From assembly GCA_029204225.1 (NCBI GenBank), contig CM055112.1, positions 26,394,795 to 26,458,794 on the forward strand: a stretch of 64,000 nt of DNA. Reading direction: 5' to 3'. The position numbers were made by a program, and so were the translations under genes. This document shows positions 1-9,989 of this stretch, in pieces; within the stretch, counting starts at the first letter, position 1; every line of letters begins with the position of its first letter. The DNA comes from Diphasiastrum complanatum (Eukaryota; Streptophyta; Lycopodiopsida; Lycopodiales; Lycopodiaceae). The notes beneath the pieces are model-generated. The model had not been told where the DNA came from and searched no databases. It saw only the letters and a list, made by a program, of their open reading frames with translations.

Positions 1-240
1 CATGATTATGTACTCAGAATCAAGTCTCTAAATAGAGAGTTGGCTTCCATTGGAGAGAAGATTCATGATGGAGAGCTTGTACAAATTGTCCTTAATGGTC
101 TAGGAGATGACTTTGCAAATTTGGTCCAAAATTTTGCCATACAAGACAATTGCCAACTATAGAAAGACTTCATAGTGTATTAGTGGCTGAAGAGTGTAGG
201 ATGCTCCATGCAAAATCTAGGATGATGCTAGTATGATCTT
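1..240 (+). pseudogene. Ty1/copia gag fragment (UBN2-type)
   Basis: Frame 1 reads through about 53 codons typical of copia Gag, including an ELASIGEKIHDGELVQ stretch and LNGLGDDFANLVQNF, and then hits a stop near 163. The next ~75 bases continue the Gag homology in another frame (a VAEECRMLHAK-like stretch). This is the UBN2/retrotran_gag region upstream of the zinc knuckle. The window edge cuts its start and no knuckle follows, so it is a relic. It probably belongs with the integrase and RT remnants at 540-2715, but the linking sequence is missing. Confidence 0.75.
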
Positions 241-539
241 TATGGTGTTATTGTGCTTAGGAGATAAAAAAATACATGTGTAGGGCATCCCACACGTTTG
301 AATTCAGCACCTATTTATAAAACTGTGAGGATACCGCAATCTAGTACCACAACCCTTCGTAATGACTGACATTGGTCGGTTCAGCTTCGCATAGAGACCG
401 CATGGAAACCACAATTGACGACCTTGCGGTCACTTATGAATTGTTCGACTTCCTCCCGAATATGACTAAACATCACTAACCTAACAACTTTAACTTCGTA
501 ACATCGATTACTCTAAGATGACTTCTCCCGATTCACCAG
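241..539. other. unassigned sequence between copia fragments
   Basis: I see no gene here. The stretch contains a CCCACACGTTTGAATT sequence near 290 that resembles the CACACGTGTG LTR motif found elsewhere in the window, so it may be degraded LTR or protease-integrase sequence. Confidence 0.4.
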
Positions 540-965
540 AATTACGTTCATAAAGAACAAGTCTAAAGCATTCAATTGCTTCAAAGAGTTCAAACAATCT
601 GCTGAGAACCAAACTAATCAAAGAATCAAGACCTTGTTGTCTGATTAAGGGGGGAGTACTTATCTAATAAAATGGTGGACTACCTATCATCGTATGGCGT
701 GCACCATTAGTTCACAACCAGCTACACTTCGCAGTCTCTACTGCTTGTTATCTACAAAACTATTTAAACACCAAGGCAGTCGACTCCTAAACACCATTTG
801 AAACCTACTATGGCTACAAACCAAGCCTGAAATATCTACGAGTGTTTGGATGTGTCTGTTATGCACAAACTCCATCTAATCTAAGAAAGAAGTTATACCC
901 AGTAAGATATAAATATATCTTTATCGGCTATTCAACATCGTATAAGGCATATCGCATTTATGATG
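540..965 (+). pseudogene. Ty1/copia integrase remnant
   Basis: Translation near 540-650 gives an integrase-core stretch (FIKNKSKAFNCFKEFK, then KTLLSD before a stop). Translation near 785-962 gives the C-terminal part (TPFETYYGYKPSLKYLRVFG, then FIGYSTSYKAYRIYD). These are the usual copia integrase landmarks: the catalytic-domain D, the P-E-x-x-x-G/Y-x-K-P block and the F-I/V-G-Y motif. Several stops and frame changes separate the blocks, so it is not functional. It leads into the RT remnant that follows on the same strand. Confidence 0.75.
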
Positions 966-1189
966 TTGAAATTAGTTAGATCTCAGTTAGTTGCGACATT
1001 GTCTTCCCTCGAAGACAAGTTCTACGATTTCAAGCAGAAACATGAAATGCAGGAGTTTGTGCCAACAACTCTATTTACCACGATAGGCCCAGACCTACGA
1101 TTGGTCAACCACAAGCTGAAGCTATCCCAGTCATTCACCCCAGGAGAAGCATCTACTCAAGCACTATAGTTTGATGATCTATACGACAA

Positions 1190-2715
1190 CGACAAGAACC
1201 TAATCATTTTGTCCCTCATGCATTCGTCAGCCATGATGAACCTGCCACTATTGCAGAAGCACTGTCAATGTCAGATGCAGACAAATGGAAGTCTGCTATG
1301 GATGCTAAGTACGATTCTTTACTAAAGAACAAGACTTGGAGTCTTGTTAATCCTCCTATAGGTATAAAACCTATGGACTCTAAGTGGCTCTTCAGGCTAA
1401 AGCTTAAGCCAGATGGATCAATATCGAAATGGAAAGCTTGGTTGTTGGTTAAAGGATTTGAGCAAGTCTATGGAATAGATTACACTGACACCTTCGGTCT
1501 AGTGGTAAAGCATCAATCTACTCACACCTTGCTAGCTATAGCTAATATAGAAGACCTAGACATTCACCAGATGGACGTCCAGACAACATTCCTTCATGGA
1601 TATCTACGTATTCATTTATCAACCAAAGGATTACCTCCTTCAAAACCAAGAGCATTTGGTATATAAATTGCATAAGGCCTTAACCAAGCTCCTAGGGCCT
1701 GGTTGTAGCACAATTTCACTTCTTGCTTTGCTGACTCAAATGTATATCTCAGATGCAAAGGGTCAAGCTATGTTATAATAGCATTATATGTTGATGATTC
1801 TTTAATTATTAGCAAATCAAATCAGTTATTGCATGAAGCCAAAAAAAAAATTCATCAGAATTCGAGATGACGGAGTTCATTAACTACTCGGTATGGAAAT
1901 CAACAAAGATCACATGAGCAGAAGGATTATCATAAGCCAAAAACCCTATCTAACCATTGTACTTCACAAATATGGCATGGAGGACTACAAACTGATAGAC
2001 ACACCCATGTATCCAGGATCCAAGCTGTCTAAAGACATGTGCCCCAGAACTCAAGCGGATCAGCAAGAAATGTGTAGATATGTTTATCAATCTGTCATAG
2101 GATCTATAATGTATTCTATGATCTGTACACGACCTGATCTAGCATATGCGGTAAGCAAAGTCTCAATACATGTCCAATTCGGACCTACATCATTGGAAGG
2201 GTCTGCAAAGAGTATTGAAATACATTCAAGCTACGAAGCACTATGCTTTGAGCTATAACGGTAATATAGAAGCTGCACTTTCACTAATCAGTTATTTAGA
2301 TTCAGATTGGGCAGGAGACATGGACACCAGAAAATCCACATCAGGTTACATTTTTTTTCTTGCAAGAGGACCCACTTCATGGAACAATAGAAAGCAGAAA
2401 TGCATTTCATTGTCCTCTACAGAATCTGAATACATTGCAGCTACATCAACAATGAAGGATATAATTTGGCCCAAAAGGTTGCTACAGGATCTGCTCTTTC
2501 AACAGATCGGTTCAACAATACTCCAGTGTGACAATCAAAGTGCATAGCTCTATCTCTGAACTCATGAACTCATAATAGAACTAAATATATAGAAGTTCAA
2601 TTCCATTTTCTTAGAGAGAAAGTTCAGAATAAAGATGTTGTACTAAGTTACTGTCATATCAACAATATGTTGGCTGATATTTTGACAAAGCCATTGTCAA
2701 GGGATAAACATTCTA
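1190..2715 (+). pseudogene. Ty1/copia reverse transcriptase and RNase H, frameshifted
   Basis: RT starts with DKWKSAMDAKYDSLLKNKTW (1268 on) and continues through KWLFRLKLKPDGS and DIHQMDVQTTFLHGYL. It then shifts frame near 1600; the LVYKLHKAL block and the ALYVDD catalytic motif (about 1780) are in other frames. The RT thumb and RNase H follow at 1893-2258 and 2170-2547, with SYLDSDWAGDMDTRKSTSGY and SLSSTESEYIAA. The tail, REKVQ...INNMLADILTKPL, ends near 2715. At least three frameshifts and several stops are present. No LTR follows; the sequence switches straight into another element's gag. Confidence 0.88.
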
Positions 2716-3443
2716 CTAATCTTTGAAGAAGATTTATGAGTCCAAGTCCACATCTAGGGTCCTAACCCTAAGGAGGCAAAATTTTCAAAATCTTCAAAAG
2801 AAGGATGAAGGTGCTCATGCTTGTGTTTTGAGAGTTAAAGGTTTGAGTGATGAACTAGCATGCATCAGTGAAAGCATTAAGGATGTGGAGCTTGTTCAAG
2901 TTGTTTTTAATGGCTTGTTGGATGATCATGCTAATTTGGTGCAAAGTTTTGCAATTTAAAAGACATTGCCAAGTATGGAGGATTTGCAATAAATCTTGGT
3001 GAATGAGGAGTTTAGGCTTTTATCAAGAGGAGGATCTACTCTACATCTCAAATTGGAGAGGAGGAGGAAACTATGTTCTCAAAAGGCAAGTTCAAGGGCA
3101 AAGGCAAAAGCAAGTGGTCAAAGGGTCAAGATCAAGGGCTTTCTACTTTTGTTGGCAAGAAGAAAGATAGATCCAAGTTAAAATGCTTTTATTGTGGAGT
3201 CAAAGGGCATTTTGCAAGTGATTGCTTCAAGAAGAAGAGAGATCAACCAATCTAACTCTTGATGAAGATGGCGTTGATGAACAAAATTCAAATGATGCTT
3301 TTGTTATGTCATCTTGCTTGTCGGTTAATCATGGAGATATTGATCCTTCGTGGATTGATAGTGGATCTACATCACATGTGACATTTCATGAGGAGTATTA
3401 TTCATCATTGATGGCATTTGAAGGTGACAAGAAGGTGATGTGA
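2716..3443 (+). pseudogene. Second Ty1/copia fragment: gag, zinc knuckle, protease start
   Basis: Reading starts mid-gag (KKIYESKSTSRVLTLRRQ, 2723 on) and continues through ELVQVVFNGLLDDHANLVQ. A frame change leads to FSKGKFKGKGKSKWSKGQD and the zinc knuckle CFYCGVKGHFASDC (CX2CX4HX4C) near 3180-3230. A second frame change leads to the protease start WIDSGSTSHVTFHEEY near 3350. The gag is closest to those of elements I and J at 13-17 kb. The 5' end is missing, and the 3' end is lost at 3443, where gypsy sequence begins. Confidence 0.85.
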
Positions 3444-3484
3444 CACGACCGGTTAGATTATCCAGAATAAAAAAATAAAATGAT

Positions 3485-3655
3485 GCAATTTGGGTAGCGG
3501 TCAACCATCTTACCAAATTGGTGTTTATTTCGATAAAAACTACTATTATGGCTCAAATTTTTGTAGAGCATTTATGAAGGCTATTTGGATTGTCGAGTGA
3601 CATTGTGAGTGATCGTGGTTTGAAATTCAGTGTATTTACTAAATTAGAGATGACT
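3485..3655 (+). pseudogene. Ty3/gypsy integrase core scrap
   Basis: One frame reads DAIWVAVNHLTKLVFISIKT, then AQIFVEHL, a stop, and RLFGLSSDIVSDRGLKFSVF. This is the gypsy integrase catalytic segment (the D-R-L-T-K and V-S-D-R-G-x-x-F blocks) with one in-frame stop. It runs directly into a polypurine tract, so the rest of integrase and everything upstream of it has been deleted. Confidence 0.8.
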
Positions 3656-4400
3656 TTTTTAAGGGGAGAAAAGTGTCATGCCCACGAAGCTCTAACCTTG
3701 GATTTATATTCCGTAAGGGGATTAGAGGGCCTATATGGACTCATAAACTAGTTTTGATTATGAGGGGTTGGGGCCCTTTGGCATGTATTCATATTTGTTT
3801 TTTTTGTTTCTCTTGTATCATCATCCAAGGCCTTAATTCTTGAAATCACCCTTGTTGGATTTTGTCGTACGCATTTAGGTTTTGCACATTTATATAGTCA
3901 ATCAAAGATTCAACCCCAAACAAAATGCGCCACACGTGACTAGTATCCAGGTGGTTTAAGGGATTTGGCATGAAGGATGTCATACCCCTTAGGAAGGCAT
4001 GGGTAAAACAACTATCAACTAAAGAGAGATAGAATCATATCTTAAGGTGTCATTCAAGTTAAAGCCCTTCACAGCTTGGTTTCTTCCATGGACATTTAAG
4101 ATTTTGCTTCGTTTTCATGGTCAACCATTGAAGATAGTCAAGTGGTGAATTATGCCAGGTTAGAGAAATCAAATATGAAAGTTAAAATAAAATATAAAGA
4201 TCAAATGAAAGCCATATTAAAAAATCGATTTTCTATTTGGAAGGTAAATTGTAAGACTAAAATGTTGTACTTTTTTAAAATTTAAAATTTAATTATTAAG
4301 AATACATAGGATTTTATTTGGAAATAGATGATCTTATTTCCAATTTTAGATTTTGAAAGGTAGCCTTTGGGTATATATTTAGCAGGGAAAGATAATTTAT
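3656..4400 (+). repeat. Polypurine tract and putative 3' LTR of the gypsy relic
   Basis: TTTTTTAAGGGGAGAAAAG (3655-3673) is a good polypurine tract, and the next bases, TGTCATGCCCACGAAGC, look like an LTR start at 3674. I cannot locate the LTR end because no second copy exists in the window; the right limit given is only where the hairpin tandem repeat begins. Confidence 0.5.
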
Positions 4401-4401
4401 A

Positions 4402-4772
4402 AAAGCCTTTTAACCTAAAAGTTGGAAGATGGCCCCATAGGGAGGCTCAACATGAAAGTTCAAAGTAACATAGAAAAGCCTTTCAACATGAAAGGTGAAA
4501 GTTAAAGTAGCATATAAAAGCCTTTCAACATGAAAGGTGAAAGTTAAAGTAACATGCAAAAGCCTTTCAACATGGAAGGTGGGCATGCAAGTCAAATTCC
4601 TAGACGGAGGTTCCCTATGTAGGTTCCGAAGGGGGAGCAAACCAAACATGCAAGTTTTTATATGGAATAGACCTTCAACCTGAAGGGTGGCATGCAATTT
4701 AAATTCAAACATGAAAGTTTTGATTATAAAAGCCCTTCAACCTGAAAGGTGGGCATGCAATTGAAATTCCAA
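4402..4772 (+). repeat. 42-bp tandem repeat with short inverted repeats
   Basis: Units starting AAAAGCCTTTCAACATG lie at 4474, 4516 and 4558, exactly 42 bp apart. Degenerate units occur near 4402, 4440, 4668 and 4727. Each good unit holds CCTTTCA-ACA-TGAAAGG, a 7-bp inverted repeat with a 3-nt loop. The units at 4668 and 4727 carry CCTTCA-ACC-TGAAGG or CCTTCA-ACC-TGAAAGG, so pairing is largely kept although bases differ. The repeat lies 1.2-1.6 kb upstream of the transporter start. Confidence 0.75.
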
Positions 4773-4883
4773 GCCTGCCCCCATAGCTAGGCGATGGCCA
4801 TGTCAGAAAGAGCCGAACCTAAAATGGCCCGGTACAATTTAAGGGTATCTACCGTTGGATTTCGACACCGACGATCAGATTGT

Positions 4884-5047
4884 GCCACGTCAACACACTT
4901 GCCATGTGGCAAAATCTGAGCGGTTTACCGATGGCACGCGAAGAGTGAAAGGCCTCCAGCGGTGGATTCTCTCGTAGACGTTCAGATCTTGCCACGTTCA
5001 TACGATCCATCAGTGAAAATAGTGCAATTCTCAGGGTCTGACACGTG
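4884..5047 (+). promoter_or_regulatory. Cluster of ACGT-core (G-box/ABRE-like) sites upstream of the transporter
   Basis: GCCACGTCA lies at 4884-4892, GCCATGTGGC at 4901-4910, TTGCCACGTTC near 4990 and the full G-box ACACGTGGC at 5041-5049. The context CAGATnnTGCCACGT is repeated at about 4876 and 4984. Such cores bind plant bZIP and bHLH factors; regulation of this gene by them is inference. Confidence 0.45.
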
Positions 5048-5099
5048 GCAGAAATCCAAGCGTTTGCGCGTAATTTAGGTCAGGCGTGCCGTTGGGCCT

Positions 5100-5135
5100 A
5101 TTCCCGGAAGCATATCAATGGAGGAGAAAGCAAAA

Positions 5136-5177
<42 letters not shown>

Positions 5178-6016
5178 CGAGCGATCGAAGAAAAAGCTAT
5201 GAAAAAACAGAGAGAGAGTGAGAAAATGGACTATTTCTTGATCCATTTGGCTTTTTCTTGATCCTACAACCTGCTATGGAATCCTTATACCTGGTGCTGT
5301 TCTTGATCTACTGTCTGTTGAGCAAGGCTTGAAGAAAAACAGAAACGTTTTGGTGTTTGTTTTAGTGTTTGAATGTGCTGATCCGCAAGAGTTTTGTCGC
5401 TCATTTTAGCAGTCCTTGCCCAATTCGTGTCCCCATTCTTGACCCTTTCTGGGCTCCAAAGCTTGTGCGTGCTTCGATCTGGGTGCAGAAATTCATGGTG
5501 GATCCTGTTAATTGCGCCTCAGTTTCCCTCAATCCTTTGTATTTTATATTCATTCTATCGGTGGTTAGTAGATGGAGCTTTTAAGCACGCCGCTGGTTTG
5601 GGGATTTTCATCATTATGCCGTTTCACTCAATCTTTGATTGTTACGGAACATGGGTTTTTATGCGTTTCTCATTATGTGCTGTGAATTCGCTTTGTAAGA
5701 CTGAGTTAGTTCTTGAAAGTGTGTTTGTGTTAAGAGTTCTAACCGAATTCCGTACACGTTTTCTTTATTAATGGCCATCTTCACTTCCGTTTAGGTTCCG
5801 TGCCTGGATTCCAGTGATTGTGTAAAATCTTCTCATATTTATTCATCTGCTTAGAATAGCCAGCTATTTGGTCGTTGAGGAATCCGTTGTCGAAGTATTG
5901 AACCTTGGATAGCTGCGTTAGGTTTGGATCGTCAATGTGTTTCTGATCTACTTCTCTGTTTATAACAATCTCAAGCATCCCCCTCCCTCACTCCTTTCCG
6001 GTTGCTTGGAGTTGCC
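5100..6016 (+). other. Probable 5' leader and proximal promoter of the transporter gene
   Basis: A (GA)n run occupies 5139-5173, followed by further AGAGAG tracts to about 5220; GA-rich leaders near transcription starts are common in plants. I find no homology-supported coding in 5369-5978; the short ORFs there have no recognisable family. The start codon at 6017 is preceded by GGAGTTGCC. A leader intron is possible but cannot be shown without transcripts. Confidence 0.4.
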
Positions 6017-8114
6017 ATGGCGTCTGAAAAGAAGAATGCTGTGTCGGATGTTGGAGCTTGGGCGATGAATGTGATCAGCTCTGTGGGGATCATTATGGCT
6101 AACAAACAAGTTATGTCCGACCAAGGATACGACTTTCGCTTTGGTAAGACTTAGAATTTATCTTAGGAGCTGTCGACCTGGAATTCAGCCCATCTTAGGA
6201 GTTGCTTCGTGTTGTTCATACCAAAACTTTTAGCACTGTTTTCTATTCTTTCTGCTTTACGGCGTTTAGGCTGCAATTGTTAGGCAATTCGTGTTCAATT
6301 TGTTTTCGTAATTAGGAAAGCTTGTCACAAAGAAAATTTCTATAACATATAAAAACTCAATGTTTTTAAGTCAAAACCAGATTTGCCTTGTGGATTTTTC
6401 ATCCAACAGAAATTCTAGACTTATCGTGTGTAGAAATTTCTTCCCATTCTGAGCTTTAGACATGTCGCTATCATGTTAATTCTCACCAACTTGATTTGAT
6501 TGTTTCAGCGACTACATTGACGGCCCTCCACTTCACACTTACAGCCTTGGTTGGGTTTGTATCGGCAGCCGCTGGTTACATTCCTTCCAAGCATGTCCCT
6601 TTTCAGGATCTCTTTTGGTTCTCTCTTATTGCGAACACCTCTATTGTGGGAATGAATCTTAGCCTCATGCTCAACTCTGTCGGTTTCTATCAGGTCTTCT
6701 TCTATGATCTATGAAGCCTCTTGTTCTGATGTATTTTTTTTTGAAGAATATCAAAATGCGCATCACTAAACTTGCATTTTGAGCTGCTGCAATCCAGGAC
6801 ACCACCCTGAACGTTGTTAGTATTACCGAGTCAAGAAAGATATTCTGTTTCAGTGCGGAAAAACAGAGACCGTAAAAACAGTCTTCGGTCTTTTCATTTC
6901 TGGATTCTGAATCATGTGGATTGCTGGTTTGTTTTGCAGATAGCCAAATTAAGTATGATACCTGTCGTCTGCGTCCTAGAGTGGATCCTCCACAGTAAGA
7001 CCTACACCAGAGAGGTCAAAACGGCAGTGGTTGTAGTTGTGTTGGGAGTTGGAATTTGCACAGTCACGGATGTGTCAGTAAACTGGAAGGGATCCTTGGC
7101 AGCTTTAGTTGCTGTTATCTCAACTTCTTTGCAACAAATAGTAAGTTGCTTACTTATGCTTGAACTCCATGGGCTTCTGGGTCACTTCTAAGAAGCTCAG
7201 GAAACTGAATGAGTCATTAAAAGAGAGCTTGTCTTTTGTGACAATCGTTTGTTTGTCATTTGCGCAAAGTTGAAACCTGAAATTGAGGATGTTCTTTATG
7301 TTCCAGCTTTCTAATCTTTCCTTTGCATGTAGTTCATAGGTTCTCTACAGAAGAAACACAATATAGGCTCTTTTGACTTGCTCAGCAAGACCGCACCCAT
7401 TCAAGCAGCATCATTGTTGCTACTTGGTCCCTTTGTGGACTACGTTCTTAACGGCCGCAACCTTTTGGAGTATAATCTGACGGCAGGGAGCATTGTAAGT
7501 GTTCTGTCTGTAGGATTTTTTTAGCTGAATCAGTAATACTTTCGGCCTTGAATGGCGTCACATTCTTTCTTAGATTATAATCATAGTAGTAGAAATTGAT
7601 TGAGGCAACCAATTATTTTCTGGGAATTTGGCTTAATCACTCTTCATTGTAGAATGAGCCTATATCTTTAGTACAATGTCATTGTTGGAAATGCATTATG
7701 ATCTTTTCCTGACACTAGTGCTGCTTTCATGTTATTCAGTTCTTCATTGGCCTTTCATGCTTCTTGGCGGTGTTTTGCAACATAAGCCAATATCTATGCA
7801 TTGGTCGATTCTCAGCAGTGTCATTTCAGGTGCTGGGCCACATGAAGACGGTCTGTGTTTTAATCTTAGGCTGGGTCTTATTTGATTCAAGATTGACTGT
7901 CCGTAACATGCTTGGAATGGTCATGGCTGTGGTTGGTATGATTATTTATAGCTGGGCAATTGAAGTGGCAAAAGCTTCTACAAGAGCATCACCCCCAATT
8001 CCGGCTCTGAAGGAAGATAGCTTTGATAATGAGGATGTTTCTTTGCTAAAGAACGATCTTGATTCACAAAACAAAGCAAGAGACATAGAACTTGGAAGGG
8101 AGGTGACAAAATAA
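6017..8114 (+). CDS. URGT: UDP-rhamnose/UDP-galactose transporter (NST-KT family), 5 exons
   Basis: The exons are 6017-6143, 6509-6693, 6940-7140, 7333-7494 and 7740-8114. All introns are GT-AG, phases are consistent, and the exons give 1,050 nt (349 aa plus stop), the usual family length. The start is set by the conserved N-terminus [19 protein letters not shown]. Other landmarks are [11 protein letters not shown] (exon 1), SKHVPF and [10 protein letters not shown] (exon 2), [20 protein letters not shown] (exon 3), SLQKKH and [12 protein letters not shown] (exon 4), and [20 protein letters not shown] with [13 protein letters not shown], the KT motif (exon 5). The family has about ten membrane segments in the drug/metabolite transporter fold. 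It exchanges UDP-sugars for UMP across the Golgi membrane, feeding pectin and other cell-wall glycan synthesis. The C-terminus is hydrophilic and acidic. No stops or frameshifts are seen, so it looks functional. The exact substrate (UDP-Rha, UDP-Gal or a relative) is not decidable from sequence. Confidence 0.93.
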
Positions 8115-8735
8115 ATGTTTTACACATTTGGCTGCTTAAATATGGACATGAGGCAGCGGTTTTCTATCACTTATGCTGTGCTGCATTGAGAACCGCTGTA
8201 TGAGTTTAAGTTGATAATTCAATCTGCTTGTTGCTCTGGGAAACATGCGTATTTTCCTGCAGTTACTGAACAGACTGTTCCCTCCGGTTTTTGAACCTGA
8301 ACAGTGTGCCATCCTGGAATAACCGAATTTAAGTCAAATTGTAGACACAGAATATATATATGTCAGAATTTCAGGATTTTCCTTCGTATGAGAGGGTGAT
8401 CCTGAGAATTCTTCCTGCTAACATATTGAGAGGAAGCAGAAATTGTGAACCGGGTATGCTACATTCAGAACCGTTTTATGAGTGCATTTAATTGGATGAT
8501 TTAACCTGCTTCATGCTGTAGGAAACATGCGTATTCCCTGCAGCTAGTAATTCTGAACAGACTGTCTCTGGTTTTTGAACCTGAACAGTGTGTCATTCTG
8601 GACTAGCTGAATCTAACTCAGACTCCAGATACTTAGAATCTATCTTAAGTTTTCAGACTTCTTTTTGTATGAGATGGTAATTCTGAGAACTTGTCTAGGA
8701 TCCCTGAGCATGGCCTTTTGAAGACATTTTAACTA
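8115..8735 (+). repeat. 3' flank/UTR of the transporter with a ~270-bp direct duplication
   Basis: Two divergent copies follow the stop codon, at about 8186-8422 and 8458-8700. Shared blocks in the same order are AGAACCG..TATGAGT, GGAAACATGCGTATT, CTGAACAGACTGT, TTTTTGAACCTGAACAGTGT, a TCTGGA block and a final GTATGAGA..GAGAA block. AATAAA overlaps the stop region at about 8110. The copies differ at many sites, so the duplication is old. Confidence 0.65.
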
Positions 8736-8749
8736 TGTCTCAAATCACA

Positions 8750-9001
8750 GTTAAGAAAAAACAGTTCAAACACCCGACCGGATCAATCACCACAGCACAA
8801 CGTCAAGTGCAACAAGACAAGACAACACAATTACTCTCATCCAACTATATATTCAGCCAATATACAAGTACAAAGATAAAGTTACTTAAAAACACTCAAA
8901 GGGCTCGTAAAAGAAAGACGACCCGATAATTCTAGAACTAAGCACACGTGGTGCTATTGAAATAAGAAAGCATTGTATAAGTCGATCATTGCTATTTTAA
9001 C
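8750..9001 (-). repeat. 3' LTR (252 bp) of copia element C, GTTAA...TTAAC type
   Basis: The segment is similar along its length to 42984-43235 (reverse complement) and has the same 252-bp length. On - it starts GTTAAAATAGCAATGATCG and ends TTCTTAAC. It is preceded on - by the purine-rich tract TTGAGGAAGAAA. It includes a CACACGTGG site (8943-8951). The ends are not the usual TG...CA. Confidence 0.8.
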
Positions 9002-9093
9002 TTTCTTCCTCAATGATCAACGTCTCTCTTTATTTTAGAGTTTACTCTATTCATGGAACATACCTCCATCATAGTATTACAAGTAAAGGCTTT

Positions 9094-9963
9094 TTACATA
9101 ACCAGATCTAAGTCAAGTTTGGCTCTAGAAGTCTCAAACTTTTTTTTACTTAAAGATTTCGTAAATATATCAGCAACTTGTAACAACGTAGAACAATGTA
9201 CAATATTTATATCTTCAGATTGTAGCTTCTCACGCACAAAGTGATATTTTACCTCGATATGTTCTGTCCTTGCGTGAAAGACAGGATTCTTAGCCAATTG
9301 TATTCCACTTTGACTGTCACAGAAAATAACAGTAGGATTTACTTGCTTCATGCCAATCTCACATAACAACTTACGTAGCCAAACAACTTCCTAGGTAGCA
9401 GAACTTAACGCTTTATATTCGGCTTCTGTAGAAGAAAGAGAAATAGTATCTTGCTTCTTGCTAGACCATGAAAAACAACCGTTACCAAAATTGAAGGCAT
9501 AACTTGTTGTTGACTTTCTATCATCTACATTTCCTGCCCAATTAACGTTAACATAACCCTGCAACTTAGGTAAAACACTTTGTCTTTTGTAGATTAGGCC
9601 AAGGTTAGGTGTACCTTTCATGTACCTCAAAATCCTTTTCGCAGCTTTCCAATGGTCCATAGTGGGTGATGACATGAATTGGCTAATCAAACTTACAGCA
9701 TAGCAGATATCGGGACGAGTAGTCGTAAGATATATCAAACTCCCAACTAGCTGACGGAATAGAGTAACGTCAACATGTGCACTATTATCAATATGAGATA
9801 ATTTCTTACCAGCTTCGCAAGGGGTCATGAAAGGTTTACACTCTATCATGTGAAAATTCTCCAATACCCCGCACACATACTTGTTTTGACATAACCAGAT
9901 ATCACTGCCAGTTTGCCATACTTCGACACCCAAGCAGTAGTGCATAAGATCTAGATCTGTCAC
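9094..9963 (-). pseudogene. Ty1/copia RT C-terminus and RNase H (element C)
   Basis: Read on -, it starts within RT (DLMHYCLGVEVWQTGSDIWL) and continues LVGSLIYLTTTRPDICYAVS and WAGNVDDRKSTTSYAFNFGN to SLSSTEAEYKAL. A TAG at about 9390 replaces a Gln codon; the frame then resumes with PTVIFCDSQSGIQLAKN and HFVREKLQSEDI and ends TKSLSKKKFE at 9094. The 3' LTR follows at 9001-8750. It is closely related to the RNase H of element F (61525-62481). It is truncated at 9963, where a gypsy element begins. Confidence 0.88.
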
Positions 9964-9989
9964 CCTGGAAGAAGTTTAGGAATATGAGG

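Noticed and set aside
960-1169. 69-codon ORF between integrase and RT
   Set aside because: Partly out of frame with the copia polyprotein; it is a by-product of frameshifts in the relic.
5369-5771. Two overlapping ORFs upstream of the transporter
   Set aside because: No recognisable motifs and they lie in the likely leader; upstream ORFs cannot be supported from sequence alone.
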